Positions 8,732 through 17,639 of a DNA stretch of 64,000 nucleotides are shown here, one piece after another; within the stretch, counting starts at the first letter, position 1, and every line of letters begins with the position of its first letter. The stretch is taken from assembly GCF_013389365.1 (NCBI RefSeq), contig NZ_JACADJ010000010.1:25312-89311 (forward strand). Reading direction: 5' to 3'. Source of the DNA: Desulfobacter latus (lineage in GTDB: Bacteria > Desulfobacterota > Desulfobacteria > Desulfobacterales > Desulfobacteraceae). The notes under the pieces were generated by a model that saw only the letters and a program-made list of their open reading frames with translations, was not told the origin of the DNA and ran no database searches. A program made the translations under genes and the position numbers.

Positions 8732-9760
8732 ATGCGCATTCTCGGGATCGAATCTTCCTGCGACGAAACTGCGGTGGCCGTCGTGGAAGACGGTGTGCGC
8801 ATTCGCTCTTCCATTGTGGCCTCCCAGGTATCTACCCATGCCATATACGGCGGTGTCGTGCCTGAACTTGCATCACGAATGCACCTTGAGGCCATAGACC
8901 CGTTGGTGGATCAGGCTTTGATGCAAGCCGATGTCGGCTTAAATGACATTGACGGTATTGCGGCTACCCAGGGCCCCGGACTGATAGGTGCACTGCTGGT
9001 GGGATTTTCCTATGCAAAGGCCCTGGCCTGGGCACGACATCTCCCCCTGGCAGGGGTCAACCATCTTGAAGCCCATATCTGCTCGTTACAGCTTCTGGAC
9101 AATCCCCCCGGTTTCCCATTCATCTGCCTTGTGGTATCAGGGGGGCACACCAATATTTACCATGTGAAAGAACCCGGTGCATTTACCCTTATGGGGCAGA
9201 CCCGGGATGATGCGGCAGGCGAAGCCTTTGACAAGGTGGCCAAAATGATGGGGTTAAGCTATCCGGGCGGGCCTGCCATTGAAGCCCTGGCCCAAAAAGG
9301 GAATCCTGAAAAAATAAAATTTCCCAGAAGCATGCTTGGGAAAGACAGCTTTGATTTCAGTTTCAGCGGACTTAAATCCGCGGTAGCCCGGCACCTGCAT
9401 GAAACCCCGGAAATGAGTCCGGATATAGACGATGACCGACTTGCCCATGTGGCAGCCGGATTCCAGATGGCTGTCATTGATGTACTCTCCACAAAATTGA
9501 TTGCCGCAGCTAAGAAAAAAAAATGTGCCGACATCGGCATTGCAGGCGGGGTCTCCGCCAACCGCACCTTTGTTGACATTCTCTCTGAAAGGGCTGAACA
9601 GCATAAAATCAACGTATTTTCACCCCCTTTGTCCTTATGCGGAGATAATGCGGCCATGATCGCAGCCAGGGGCTGGGAAATGATCCGGAACAATCAGGTA
9701 TGCGGACTTGCAGATGATGTGTATTCCCGGATAAAATTTACGGTGGATGACGCCAACTAA
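8732..9760 (+). CDS. tsaD: tRNA N6-threonylcarbamoyladenosine transferase TsaD
   Basis: MRILGIESSCDETAVAVVE is the hallmark N-terminus of TsaD (Kae1/Gcp), an ASKHA-fold protein. The metal-binding HxxxH is seen in GVNHLEAHICS, followed by VSGGHTNIY, GEAFDKVAKMMGL and GGVSANRTF; the C-terminal CGDNAAMIAARG supplies the last metal ligand. It installs t6A37 on tRNAs reading ANN codons together with TsaB, TsaE and TsaC, which are not in this window. At 342 residues it is of normal length. It follows purM and converges with nagZ. Confidence 0.97.
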   Translation: MRILGIESSCDETAVAVVEDGVRIRSSIVASQVSTHAIYGGVVPELASRMHLEAIDPLVDQALMQADVGLNDIDGIAATQGPGLIGALLVGFSYAKALAWARHLPLAGVNHLEAHICSLQLLDNPPGFPFICLVVSGGHTNIYHVKEPGAFTLMGQTRDDAAGEAFDKVAKMMGLSYPGGPAIEALAQKGNPEKIKFPRSMLGKDSFDFSFSGLKSAVARHLHETPEMSPDIDDDRLAHVAAGFQMAVIDVLSTKLIAAAKKKKCADIGIAGGVSANRTFVDILSERAEQHKINVFSPPLSLCGDNAAMIAARGWEMIRNNQVCGLADDVYSRIKFTVDDAN

Positions 9761-9791
9761 AAAATAGTATTGTGAAGTTCCATATAAGATA

Positions 9792-10805
9792 TCAAACAAG
9801 AAACGTTTCTTTGGCCGCTAAAATCCTTCTCACACAGATCCGGCCGGATTCATACAGTTCCCTGTCCTTTTCAAGATATCGCATGGCAGCGTCCCTGGCT
9901 TCAGCAATATTAGGACCTGCGTGGCAGACAAGCGCCATGTCGATTTGGGCAGTCATGATCCTGTAAATACAGGTATCCATATCATGACTGATGGCCTTCA
10001 TGTCAAGATCGTCGGTCATGACAAGGCCCTGATATCCCATATCCGTTCTTAATAAATCGTATGCAATGCGCTTTGACAAGCTGGCCTGCCAGTGTGGATC
10101 CAGCCTGGGGTACAAAATATGGGACAGCATAATCCCCGAGACCTGTGCTTTTTTTGCGGCGTCAAAAGGAACCAGGTCTGTCTGTTTTAAATCGGACAGT
10201 TCCGCATCCAGTTCAGGCAGAAAAAAATGAGAATCCTTGACTGTTCTGCCGATACCGGGAAAATGTTTGGCCACAGCCATGATTCCGCCCTCTTGAAGCC
10301 CCTGGATTACTGTGGTGCCCAATTGGGATACACGATCTGCATCCCCTGTAAACACCCGGTCTTTCATGATGGAATCCACATCCGGCGGGGCCACATCCAT
10401 AACCGGCGCCATATTCATGTTAATGCCCATGTCAGACAGCTCTGATGCTGTAATCCTGGCAAATTGCCGGGCGTCTTCAAGGGTTCGCATATGAGGATTG
10501 CCGGGAAATTCAGTGAAGGGGTTGCGCAATCTTGCCACCTGCCCGCCTTCCTGGTCCACGGCAACAAACAGATCCGGCAACCCTTGATCCAGTGCATATT
10601 TTCGGGCATCCATGCACAAACGCCGCAACTGGTCTGCAGAGTCAATATTGGGCCGGAACAAAATTATTCCCCCGGTCCTGTATTCCGTTATCAGATGTTT
10701 TAATTCAGCATTAAGGGTCTGACCGTCAAACCCGAGTATCAGACGCTGGCCGGCCAGATCCGGTATCGATTGAAAGTTAAATTGAATCATAATGACTGAT
10801 CCCAT
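9792..10805 (-). CDS. nagZ: Beta-N-acetylhexosaminidase NagZ (GH3)
   Basis: The GH3 TIM-barrel protein (337 residues) has LFVAVDQEGGQVARL, the PGNPHMRT loop, the catalytic acid/base loop in AVAKHFPGIGRTVKDSHFFLP (split here as KHFPGIG with DSH) and the nucleophile Asp in VMTDDLDMKAI. There is no signal peptide, which fits the cytosolic peptidoglycan-recycling enzyme that removes GlcNAc from anhydro-muropeptides. A second ATG five codons downstream (10790) is an equally possible start; neither has a strong ribosome site. It is transcribed convergently with tsaD and divergently from the SH3 gene. Confidence 0.92.
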   Translation of the reverse strand: MGSVIMIQFNFQSIPDLAGQRLILGFDGQTLNAELKHLITEYRTGGIILFRPNIDSADQLRRLCMDARKYALDQGLPDLFVAVDQEGGQVARLRNPFTEFPGNPHMRTLEDARQFARITASELSDMGINMNMAPVMDVAPPDVDSIMKDRVFTGDADRVSQLGTTVIQGLQEGGIMAVAKHFPGIGRTVKDSHFFLPELDAELSDLKQTDLVPFDAAKKAQVSGIMLSHILYPRLDPHWQASLSKRIAYDLLRTDMGYQGLVMTDDLDMKAISHDMDTCIYRIMTAQIDMALVCHAGPNIAEARDAAMRYLEKDRELYESGRICVRRILAAKETFLV

Positions 10806-10904
10806 GTTCCATGCGGTTTGGCAAGTTTTTTTTTACATGCCGGGTGTTGTAAAAACAGGGAAGGACTGGTAATTAAATATAAACTGTTAAGGAGCCAAGT
10901 AATA

Positions 10905-11567
10905 ATGATAAAACTATTTCCACGGATTTGTGCCCTTATCCTAATTGTGATAGGGACCACAGCGATATGCCATGCCCGGACCGCTTATGTCTCTGATATG
11001 CTCATTCTCACATTCAGGAAGGGACCTGGCCCCGGCTACCCTGTAATCTCGGCGTTAAAAAGCGATACCCCTTTAACCATACTCGAAGAAAGCAATGGCT
11101 ACCTTAAGGTGGAACTTTCATCCGGGGAGCAGGGATGGGTGGATAAAGACTATGTTGTCACAGATCCACCCAAATCAATACTCATAGACCGCTTAAAAAA
11201 AGAAAATGCGGCCCTTGAAGATAAAATAAAAACATTAACGGAACAAACAGACCTGGTTGCCCTGGACCAGCTTAAAAAAAAGAACCGGACCCTGACCCAA
11301 AGCCTTGAAACCTTAAAATCACAATACGCTGCGCTTAAGACCGCCTCTGCCGATATCGCCGATACATTAGAGGAAAATAAACGTCTTAAAACCCGGAACG
11401 CATCTTTGTCTACCGCACTTGCCCAACAAAAGGAAGATACCGGATTTATGTTTAAAACCGGTATGATTAAATGGTTTCTGGCCGGTGTAGGCGTACTGCT
11501 TCTCGGCTGGGTTATCGGCCTGAGTGTATCTTCCAGACAAACTGGTTCAGGCTCATTGCTGGATTGA
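10905..11567 (+). CDS. SH3-domain, coiled-coil, C-terminally anchored membrane protein (YgiM/TIGR04211-like)
   Basis: AAGGAG ten bases before the ATG at 10905 sets this start; a longer frame from 10818 lacks a ribosome site. The 220-residue product has a signal peptide ending ICHARTA, a bacterial SH3 domain (TAYVSDMLILTFRKGPG, then GYLKVELSSGEQGWV) at about 24-85, a long charged coiled coil (about 95-185), and one C-terminal membrane helix (WFLAGVGVLLLGWVIGLSV) with a short tail. This layout matches the YgiM-type SH3 proteins. Function is not known; the domain suggests binding cell-wall or protein ligands in the periplasm. The IscB element begins about 60 bases after its stop. Confidence 0.82.
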   Translation: MIKLFPRICALILIVIGTTAICHARTAYVSDMLILTFRKGPGPGYPVISALKSDTPLTILEESNGYLKVELSSGEQGWVDKDYVVTDPPKSILIDRLKKENAALEDKIKTLTEQTDLVALDQLKKKNRTLTQSLETLKSQYAALKTASADIADTLEENKRLKTRNASLSTALAQQKEDTGFMFKTGMIKWFLAGVGVLLLGWVIGLSVSSRQTGSGSLLD

Positions 11568-11604
11568 TTTTTCACCTTTCCGCCAATAATCCTTAGACAG
11601 GCTC

Positions 11605-11861
11605 TAAACATACAGGACGTTAAAAGTCAACTACCCCTCGGCTAAAGACCGAGGGGCTTGAAAAAGCCCCAAAGTTGACCAGTCTAAGTGCTTCGAACAC
11701 TACGTTAGATCGGAAACAGGTACCCTGGGGTGCTCGCCAGCTCCAGGTTCTACGGCAAGTGGTTAAACAGGTCTAAGGGGTTAAACCGGTGCTGCTTGCG
11801 CCAAACCCGGTCATAACATTGACGCGGCAAACATTACCTTGGAAACAAGAGGATTTTAAAA
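11605..11861 (+). ncRNA. Omega RNA (HEARO) of IscB, with guide at the 5' side
   Basis: About 230 bases of non-coding, highly structured sequence precede iscB, the usual place of the IscB guide RNA. An outer stem GTCAACT (11626-11632) with AGTTGAC (11673-11679) encloses the GC-rich hairpin at 11634-11656. Further pairings include CTGGGG/CCAG segments near 11725-11750 and GGTTAAACCGG around 11780. By analogy with known IscB systems, about 16 bases just upstream of the scaffold (roughly 11605-11625, host flank) would be the guide. Exact ends cannot be set by eye. Confidence 0.72.
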
Positions 11862-13223
11862 TTGAGTGTATTTGTTCTGGATACAAACAAAAAGCCGCAG
11901 AATCCGGTGCATCCGGCAAAGGCAAGACTGCTTTTGACAGAAGGGAAAGCCGCGGTTTTCAGACAGTTCCCCTTCACGATCATTTTGAAAGAGACCGTTT
12001 TGGACGTGGCATCAAACCCATTGCGGATCAAGATTGATCCGGGCAGTAGAGAGACCGGAATTGCCGTGATTAACGACGATTCCGGAGAGATTATTTTTGC
12101 CATGGAACTGAGACATCGAGGCCAACAGATCAAAAATAATCTGGAATCAAGACGAGCCATCAGAAGATCCCGGAGAAACCGGAAAACGCGATACCGGAAG
12201 CCGCGCTTTGATAACCGGACCAGGGCGGAAGGATGGTTGCCGCCTTCATTAAAAAGCCGGGTTCACAATATCGAAACCTGGGTCAACCGGTTGTGCCGGT
12301 TTTGCAATATTCAGGCAATTTCAATGGAGTTGGTTCGGTTTGACATGCAGAAAATACAGAATCCCGAAATATCAGGTGTTGAGTATCAGCAGGGGGAACT
12401 CATGGGCTATGAGGTACGGGAATACCTTCTGGAAAAATGGGACAGAACGTGTGCCTACTGCGGAAAAACAGATATCCCATTGGAGATTGAACATATCGTG
12501 CCGAGATCGAAAGGCGGGTCCAACAGAGTCAGTAATCTGACACTGGCCTGTACGGCGTGCAACAGGAAGAAGGGGAACAAGCCCCTAGAACAGTTCCTTT
12601 CAAGGAAACCGGGACTGTTGAAGCGAATTCAAAAGCAGTCCAAAGTGCCGCTCAAGGATGCGGGCGCCGTCAACACGACCCGATGGGACTTGTTCCGTAC
12701 CTTGAAAAAAACCGGACTGCCGGTTGAAACAGGCTCCGGCGGTTTGACAAAATTCAACCGGACGACCAGGGGACTTCACAAAACGCATTGGCTCGATGCC
12801 GCCTGTGTCGGGAAAAGCACACCTGAAAAGATTTTTCAGATCGATAAGGCCGTGTTGATTGTAAAGGCAGACGGTCATGGCTCAAGACAGATGTGCAGGG
12901 TAAACAAGTTCGGATTCCCCCGGACAACAGCAAAGTCAACTGAGAAAAAAGTCAAAGGGTTTCAGACGGGCGACATCGTCAAGGCCGTTGTCACTTCCGG
13001 CAAAAAGGTTGGAACGTACACCGGGCGCGTCGCTGTCAGAAAAAGCGGTTCGTTTAACATTAAAACAGTGGACAAAACAGTACAGGGCATTAGCTGGAAA
13101 TACTGCAGGCTGCTTCATGCATCTGACGGTTATTCTTACAATACGACGTGTTAAGGTCCGGTGCCTGGGCTACTATCTTAATTATAAGGAGGACGGCCCT
13201 CCCCTGAGCTAAAGACTCAGGGG
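11626..13223 (+). mobile_element. IscB element (IS200/IS605-like, no TnpA) with omega RNA
   Basis: The element is bounded by two hairpins with the same seven-base loop CTAAAGA: CCCCTCGG/CCGAGGGG at 11634-11656 and CCCCTGAG/CTCAGGGG at 13201-13223. The stems differ by compensatory changes, as expected for subterminal palindromes read by a Y1 (HUH) transposase. Between them lie a structured non-coding region and the iscB gene. No tnpA is present, so movement would need a transposase supplied in trans. True ends are uncertain by some tens of bases. It sits between the SH3-domain gene and the TolC-like gene. Confidence 0.82.
11862..13154 (+). CDS. iscB: RNA-guided endonuclease IscB
   Basis: The start is TTG at 11862, preceded by AGAGGA. 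The 430-residue protein follows the IscB plan: an N-terminal PLMP-like domain in which the usual motif reads NPVHPAKARLLL (residues 14-25); RuvC-I IDPGSRETGIAV with Asp59; an Arg-rich bridge helix (about 85-116, RRSRRNRKTRYRKPRF); RuvC-II with Glu156 (ISMELVRFD); an inserted HNH domain with two CxxC pairs (CAYC, CTAC) and His211 in EHIVPRSKGG; RuvC-III HWLDAA with His309 and Asp312; and a C-terminal TAM-interacting domain. All catalytic residues look intact, so it is probably an active omega-RNA-guided nuclease ancestral to Cas9. Confidence 0.93.
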   Translation: MSVFVLDTNKKPQNPVHPAKARLLLTEGKAAVFRQFPFTIILKETVLDVASNPLRIKIDPGSRETGIAVINDDSGEIIFAMELRHRGQQIKNNLESRRAIRRSRRNRKTRYRKPRFDNRTRAEGWLPPSLKSRVHNIETWVNRLCRFCNIQAISMELVRFDMQKIQNPEISGVEYQQGELMGYEVREYLLEKWDRTCAYCGKTDIPLEIEHIVPRSKGGSNRVSNLTLACTACNRKKGNKPLEQFLSRKPGLLKRIQKQSKVPLKDAGAVNTTRWDLFRTLKKTGLPVETGSGGLTKFNRTTRGLHKTHWLDAACVGKSTPEKIFQIDKAVLIVKADGHGSRQMCRVNKFGFPRTTAKSTEKKVKGFQTGDIVKAVVTSGKKVGTYTGRVAVRKSGSFNIKTVDKTVQGISWKYCRLLHASDGYSYNTTC

Positions 13224-13240
13224 TTTCCTTGCCGCATTTT

Positions 13241-14542
13241 ATGAACAAAATTCATGTCTGCGTTCAGACCTTGCTGTTACTGGTTTTCGAATTTTCTGCA
13301 CAAGGCATCTGCGAGCCGTCATACACGCTGAAGCAGTTGTGCCGAATGGCCAATGAAAATGCGGAAACCATCCAGATTGCCAGGGAACAGACCTATATTG
13401 CAAAGCAGGAGAAAAAGCGGGCCCAGTCTGTGCTTATTCCGTCAGCTACGCTATACGGCAGTTACCTGAATTATAAAAACGACGATTATTATATCCCTGA
13501 TGTCAATACGTTCGGCGGCAAACTTACCCAGTCATTTACCCTGAACGGCAGGGAACTCATCGCCTATGATGTGAGTAAAAAAGGCATTGAAAAGGCAAAT
13601 TTTTCAGAACAGGCTATTCGAAGCGATTATATTTTCCAGGTGGCCCAGGTCTATATCCAGGCGGTGAATTTAAAACGACTGGTCGGGGTGGCGGATGCCG
13701 AAGTTGACCGCTTGAACACATACAGGGACTCGGTGAATGAAAAACTCACTGTGGGCAGTGTGACAAGAACGGCCCTGTACCGGGCCCAGGCGGAATTATC
13801 AAAGGCTAAAACCAATCAGATTGTGGCACGCAATAATGTTCAAAGCGCCAAAGCCGATATTGTCAGGCTCACCGGCATTGAAGACAAATTTTCCTTTGCA
13901 TCAGTGGATATCAAAAACATTAAACAATTTTCAGTTACGTTTGAAGAGATAAAGTCCCACGCCCTTGAAAACCGTTATGAAATCAAGGAAGCCTCAAAAG
14001 AGGTTGAAATTGCCCAACGGACCATTGCCTATGAGACGGGTGAATACTGGCCCCGCATTGAGCTTGAAGGCGGCTACCGGGAAAAGGACATCACCTATGA
14101 TGCAGGAACCGGCACCCAAAGCGGATATGATACCGAAGAGGCATATATCCAGGCCCAACTTGTTTTTACCCTGTATGACGGCGGATTACGAAGGGCCCAG
14201 GTCCAACAAGCCCAAGCCAGGCAACGCCAGGCAACCAAGGTCCTGGCAGATGAAAAGAAGGCGGTAATCCTTGAAGCAAAGCAGTCTTTTCTGGAATTTA
14301 ATACCGCAAAAGCCACCCTGATCAATCTTGCAGACGAAGTCAAATCAGCCGAAGAAAATTATAATGCGGTTCAAATGCAGTTTAAATACGGCATGGCTGA
14401 CAGTATTGATATCATGGATGCCAATACATTGCTTGTAGATGCCCAGCGGCGCATATCCAATGCCCGTTCCTCCTTATATCTGTCCATATTGAAAATTATT
14501 TATACTCAAGGGGATATCCTATCCTACTTTTTAAACAAATAA
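13241..14542 (+). CDS. TolC-family outer-membrane efflux protein
   Basis: The 433-residue product has a signal peptide (MNKIHVCVQTLLLLVF..SAQG) and two homologous OEP repeats rich in long helices, for example NAETIQIAREQTYIAKQEKKRA and AKATLINLADEVKSAEENY (each shortened). The region FKYGMADSIDIMDANTLLVDAQRRI is a typical TolC-family C-terminal helix. No membrane-fusion or inner-membrane pump gene is next to it, so its partner is encoded elsewhere. No ribosome site is seen before the ATG at 13241: the right end of the IscB element lies only about 17 bases upstream. Expression may therefore be reduced or start at a TTG at 13229. Confidence 0.88.
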   Translation: MNKIHVCVQTLLLLVFEFSAQGICEPSYTLKQLCRMANENAETIQIAREQTYIAKQEKKRAQSVLIPSATLYGSYLNYKNDDYYIPDVNTFGGKLTQSFTLNGRELIAYDVSKKGIEKANFSEQAIRSDYIFQVAQVYIQAVNLKRLVGVADAEVDRLNTYRDSVNEKLTVGSVTRTALYRAQAELSKAKTNQIVARNNVQSAKADIVRLTGIEDKFSFASVDIKNIKQFSVTFEEIKSHALENRYEIKEASKEVEIAQRTIAYETGEYWPRIELEGGYREKDITYDAGTGTQSGYDTEEAYIQAQLVFTLYDGGLRRAQVQQAQARQRQATKVLADEKKAVILEAKQSFLEFNTAKATLINLADEVKSAEENYNAVQMQFKYGMADSIDIMDANTLLVDAQRRISNARSSLYLSILKIIYTQGDILSYFLNK

Positions 14543-14550
14543 TCGAGTAT

Positions 14551-14597
14551 AAAATCCCGAGCGGTATGTTTTATCAAAACATGCCGCTCGGGATTTT
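14551..14597. terminator. Bidirectional rho-independent terminator
   Basis: AAAATCCCGAGCGGTATG and CATGCCGCTCGGGATTTT form an almost perfect long stem around a short TTTTATCAAAA centre, with A- and T-tracts on both sides. It stops both the TolC-like gene and the convergent thioesterase gene. Confidence 0.92.
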
Positions 14598-14613
14598 CTT
14601 TCATACAAAAATT

Positions 14614-14997
14614 TTAATCAAGAACATGTTTCTCCAGTATAAAACAGGAAAAATCGCCTTTGAAAACCACGTCATCTTCACGCTTAACCGTAACGCTGAC
14701 CATCTGCTTTTTACCTGATGCAGATGTTACAGTGGCTTCGGCATAGACAGATTCTCCTGCTTTGACAGGTTTCAGGAACTTAACATCTGCCCCGCCAAGC
14801 ACAACATTGGGGTGATTCACCGCAAGCATGGCCGCATAATCGGCAAGTCCGAAAATAAATCCGCCATGCACCAGCCCTGAATCATCTGCCGCCATTCTGG
14901 AGGTCGTCGTATATTCCACACGGCTTTTGCCGTTTTCCACCATGACCGGCGTGCCGCACAATTCATTGTCTATCAATTGATGGGTAATTATGTTCAT
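14614..14997 (-). CDS. Hotdog-fold thioesterase (PaaI-like)
   Basis: The 127-residue protein matches the small hotdog thioesterase family: GLVHGGFIFGLADYAAMLAVN is the central helix with the HGG motif, followed by beta strands DVKFLKPVKAGESVYAEATV and KKQMVSVTVKREDDVVFKGDF. Such enzymes hydrolyse acyl-CoA or acyl-ACP thioesters; the substrate cannot be read from sequence. It is the last gene of the run pheA-aroE-aroA-aroK-thioesterase, with 21 bases between it and aroK. A link to aromatic acyl-CoA metabolism is possible but unproven. Confidence 0.82.
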   Translation of the reverse strand: MNIITHQLIDNELCGTPVMVENGKSRVEYTTTSRMAADDSGLVHGGFIFGLADYAAMLAVNHPNVVLGGADVKFLKPVKAGESVYAEATVTSASGKKQMVSVTVKREDDVVFKGDFSCFILEKHVLD

Positions 14998-15018
14998 TAA
15001 AAATTCTCCTTTGCAAAC

Positions 15019-15558
15019 TTATGAAATTTCGATTGGACTCCCTGGATATAGTTCGTCCTTGATTTGGTGCGCAGCTGCTTTCGGGGTATATTCTTCCGTA
15101 TTAATGGATATACAGGCAAGAGAATGGTACAATGGCGTTCTGATTTCAAGCATTTTTTCTGTTTCAAGGGCAAGACCGTCACAGGTAAGATCCGGTCTTT
15201 GCTCGGTGCTGTTTTCATCTTTGCGGATTCTGTCTGTCAGAACAGATGCTGTGGCATAAAGATATACAACAACGCCGTTCTTTGTTAAAAATGTTCTATT
15301 TTGTTCTGCAAGGATGATCCCCCCGCCTGTTGCGATAACAGGCGCGTCGCTTAAATCCAGACGCATAAGCGTTTCCGTTTCTTTTGCCCTGAAATAGGAC
15401 CAGCCGTACCGGGCGACCATCTGTGCAATGGTGGTGCCGTAAGTTGATTCCAGAACCAGATCCGTATCCAGAAACCTTTTCTTCAAAAGATCGGCAAGAT
15501 ACTTTCCAGTACTGGTTTTGCCGGTACACCGGTATCCGATAAGAAAAATGGGGCCCAT
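15019..15558 (-). CDS. aroK: Shikimate kinase
   Basis: The P-loop is LIGYRCTGKTSTGKYLA (residues about 5-21), with the shikimate-binding DTDLVLE, the RAKETE segment and ATGGGI that follow the order of AroK/AroL enzymes. The lid region contains the Arg-rich RPDLTCD. It phosphorylates shikimate at the 3-OH with ATP. The gene lies 12 bases downstream of aroA in the aromatic amino acid operon. The P-loop has Cys-Thr where many homologues have Ser-Gly, and the protein (179 residues) is of normal length. Confidence 0.93.
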   Translation of the reverse strand: MGPIFLIGYRCTGKTSTGKYLADLLKKRFLDTDLVLESTYGTTIAQMVARYGWSYFRAKETETLMRLDLSDAPVIATGGGIILAEQNRTFLTKNGVVVYLYATASVLTDRIRKDENSTEQRPDLTCDGLALETEKMLEIRTPLYHSLACISINTEEYTPKAAAHQIKDELYPGSPIEIS

Positions 15559-15570
15559 GGGGTCTCCTTT

Positions 15571-16827
15571 TTACAGGGCGTCAAAAAGCTGCCAGAATGT
15601 GGGAAACGATTTTTCCACGCACCCGGGATTTTCAATCTGAATACCGTCCACCCGAAGGCCTGTAACGGCAAAGGCCATGGCAATGCGATGATCGTTAAAC
15701 GTTTCTATGACTGCGCCGTGGGGTGTGCCGCCTGTAATTTCCATGAAATCGGGTCCCTGCACCGCCTTAATTCCCATTTTGGTGAGCTGGGAACAAACCG
15801 CATCAATACGGTCACACTCCTTGATCCGAAGATGACCGATATTGGTAATCCGGGTGGTGCCCTGGGCAAAGGCGGCTGTTACAGCCACAGCAGGTACGGC
15901 ATCCGGGGTATCGGACATATCCACATCCACACCATATAAGGCCTGGCCTTTTACCCGCAGGACCCGGCCGTCATGATTTACTGAACAGCCCATCTTTTCA
16001 AATATATATGCCTGTTTCAAATCGCCCTGCAAAGAGGCTGTGCCGATATTATCCACGCCGATATCCGCACCTGTCACAGCACCTGCCGCCCAAAAATAAC
16101 CGGCATTGGACAGATCCGGCTCCACGGATCGGGTTCCGGCGGCGTAGGTCTGGCCCCCCGGAACCTCGTAGCAGGTATCGGATATCCGGAAGGCATTGAC
16201 CCCGAACTGCTTCATCACATCCAAAGTTAAATCAATATACGGTTGAGACACGGCAGGCCCTGTCAGATCAATCACAAGGCCCTGGTCAAAAAACGCCCCG
16301 GCCATGAGCAGGGCAGACAGGTACTGGCTTGACCGGGAGCAGTCAAGCAGCGTATGCCCCCCTGCCCTGTCACCACCCTGAATTAGCACCGGCGGTGTTC
16401 CTTCATTGTTATCGGAGTCGGCACTGATCCGGATACGACCCAGGGCATCTAAAAGCTCTCCCATGGGGCGTTGACGCATGCGCTCATCCCCGGTCAGGGT
16501 ATATGGGGTACTGCCAAGGGCGGCAATGCCTGCTAAAAGGCGCATGGACGTGCCTGAATTACCAAGATGGATGGGATCCGGCCAGGGTTTTGGCCGTCCG
16601 CCGAAACCTGTGACCGACAATACCCCGTCTTGTCTGGTTTTAATTTGAGCCCCCATGCACGCCAGGGTTTTACGGGTAAGCGAAATATCCTCGCTGTCCA
16701 GGATATTATAAATTTCAGATGTGCCGTCAGCCAGGGCTGCACAAATCAGCATCCTGTGTGAAATGCTCTTGGAGCCCGGGATGTTGACCACCTGGTCCTG
16801 GATATTTCTGGAAATTACCTGCTTCAT
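15571..16827 (-). CDS. aroA: 3-phosphoshikimate 1-carboxyvinyltransferase (EPSP synthase)
   Basis: The 418-residue protein carries the substrate-binding motif PGSKSISHRMLI at the N-terminus, LGNSGTSMRLLAGI (PEP and S3P binding), DCSRSSQYLSALLMAG and the C-terminal RIKECDRI and FNDHRIAMAFAV motifs. It joins PEP to shikimate 3-phosphate in the sixth step of the shikimate pathway. Gly followed by Thr in LGNSGTSMR suggests a class I-like PEP site. The start overlaps the stop of aroE by four bases (ATGA-type overlap), so translation is coupled. Confidence 0.96.
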   Translation of the reverse strand: MKQVISRNIQDQVVNIPGSKSISHRMLICAALADGTSEIYNILDSEDISLTRKTLACMGAQIKTRQDGVLSVTGFGGRPKPWPDPIHLGNSGTSMRLLAGIAALGSTPYTLTGDERMRQRPMGELLDALGRIRISADSDNNEGTPPVLIQGGDRAGGHTLLDCSRSSQYLSALLMAGAFFDQGLVIDLTGPAVSQPYIDLTLDVMKQFGVNAFRISDTCYEVPGGQTYAAGTRSVEPDLSNAGYFWAAGAVTGADIGVDNIGTASLQGDLKQAYIFEKMGCSVNHDGRVLRVKGQALYGVDVDMSDTPDAVPAVAVTAAFAQGTTRITNIGHLRIKECDRIDAVCSQLTKMGIKAVQGPDFMEITGGTPHGAVIETFNDHRIAMAFAVTGLRVDGIQIENPGCVEKSFPTFWQLFDAL

Positions 16828-17639
16828 GGAATTCTCCTTTTATCATTAATAACGATGTTCCGCATCAGGTCCGTATCAGGGATGATGCCTGTCCATAATT
16901 CAAACTGGGCCGCAGCCTGAGCAATGAACATGGACAGGCCGTCAATGGTTGTGCAGCCCTTTTGTTCCGCCGCTTCAAGCAAGGCGGTTTTCAACGGAGT
17001 ATACACCACATCCATCACCACCATGTCAGATGTTAATGCGTCCGGCGGAAAGCTTATTTTATCCGCTTTGGGTGCCATGCCGATGCTTGTGGTGTTGATG
17101 ACCACATCTGCCTGGATGGTTGCCATCTCGTCGGCAGGAATAAACCGTGCGTTAATCCTTTCAGCAAGGGCCAACCCTTTTTGTTCCGTTCGATTGGTAA
17201 TGATGATATCCCCATTTTGGGCTGCAATACCGTGGGCCACAGCCCGGGCGGCGCCGCCGGCACCCACAATGCAGACGGTTTTCCCTGAAATGCCAAAGGG
17301 AACAAGGGGGGCAACAGCGGCCTGACAATCGGTATTATAGCCTTTTAACACGCCGTCTTCATTAACGATGGTGTTTACGGCACCAATGGCCCGGGCTAGG
17401 GGGTCGATCCAATCAATATGTGCCATAATGGATTCTTTGAAAGGAATGGTCACGGAAGCGCCCTGGATACCCAGCGTGCGCACAGCCTGTACCGCTTTGG
17501 CTGCATCCTGCACCTCAAAGGCCAGATAAACGGCATTGATGCCCTTATCTTTAAACGCCTCATTATGAATTAAAGGACCTTTAGAGTGTCTGACAGGATT
17601 GCCGAATACACAATATAACCGGGTAGCAGCATCAATCAT
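16824..17639 (-). CDS. aroE: Shikimate dehydrogenase (NADP+)
   Basis: CVFGNPVRHSKGPLIHN at the N-terminus is the shikimate-binding motif (SxS region), VTIPFKE holds the catalytic Lys, GYNTDCQAA binds substrate, and CIVGAGGAARAVAHGI with NRTEQKG forms the NADP site (NRT suggests NADP preference). The C-terminal DGLSMFIAQAAAQFELWTG is typical. It reduces 3-dehydroshikimate. The gene overlaps pheA by eight bases upstream and aroA by four downstream. Confidence 0.95.
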   Translation of the reverse strand: MIDAATRLYCVFGNPVRHSKGPLIHNEAFKDKGINAVYLAFEVQDAAKAVQAVRTLGIQGASVTIPFKESIMAHIDWIDPLARAIGAVNTIVNEDGVLKGYNTDCQAAVAPLVPFGISGKTVCIVGAGGAARAVAHGIAAQNGDIIITNRTEQKGLALAERINARFIPADEMATIQADVVINTTSIGMAPKADKISFPPDALTSDMVVMDVVYTPLKTALLEAAEQKGCTTIDGLSMFIAQAAAQFELWTGIIPDTDLMRNIVINDKRRIP

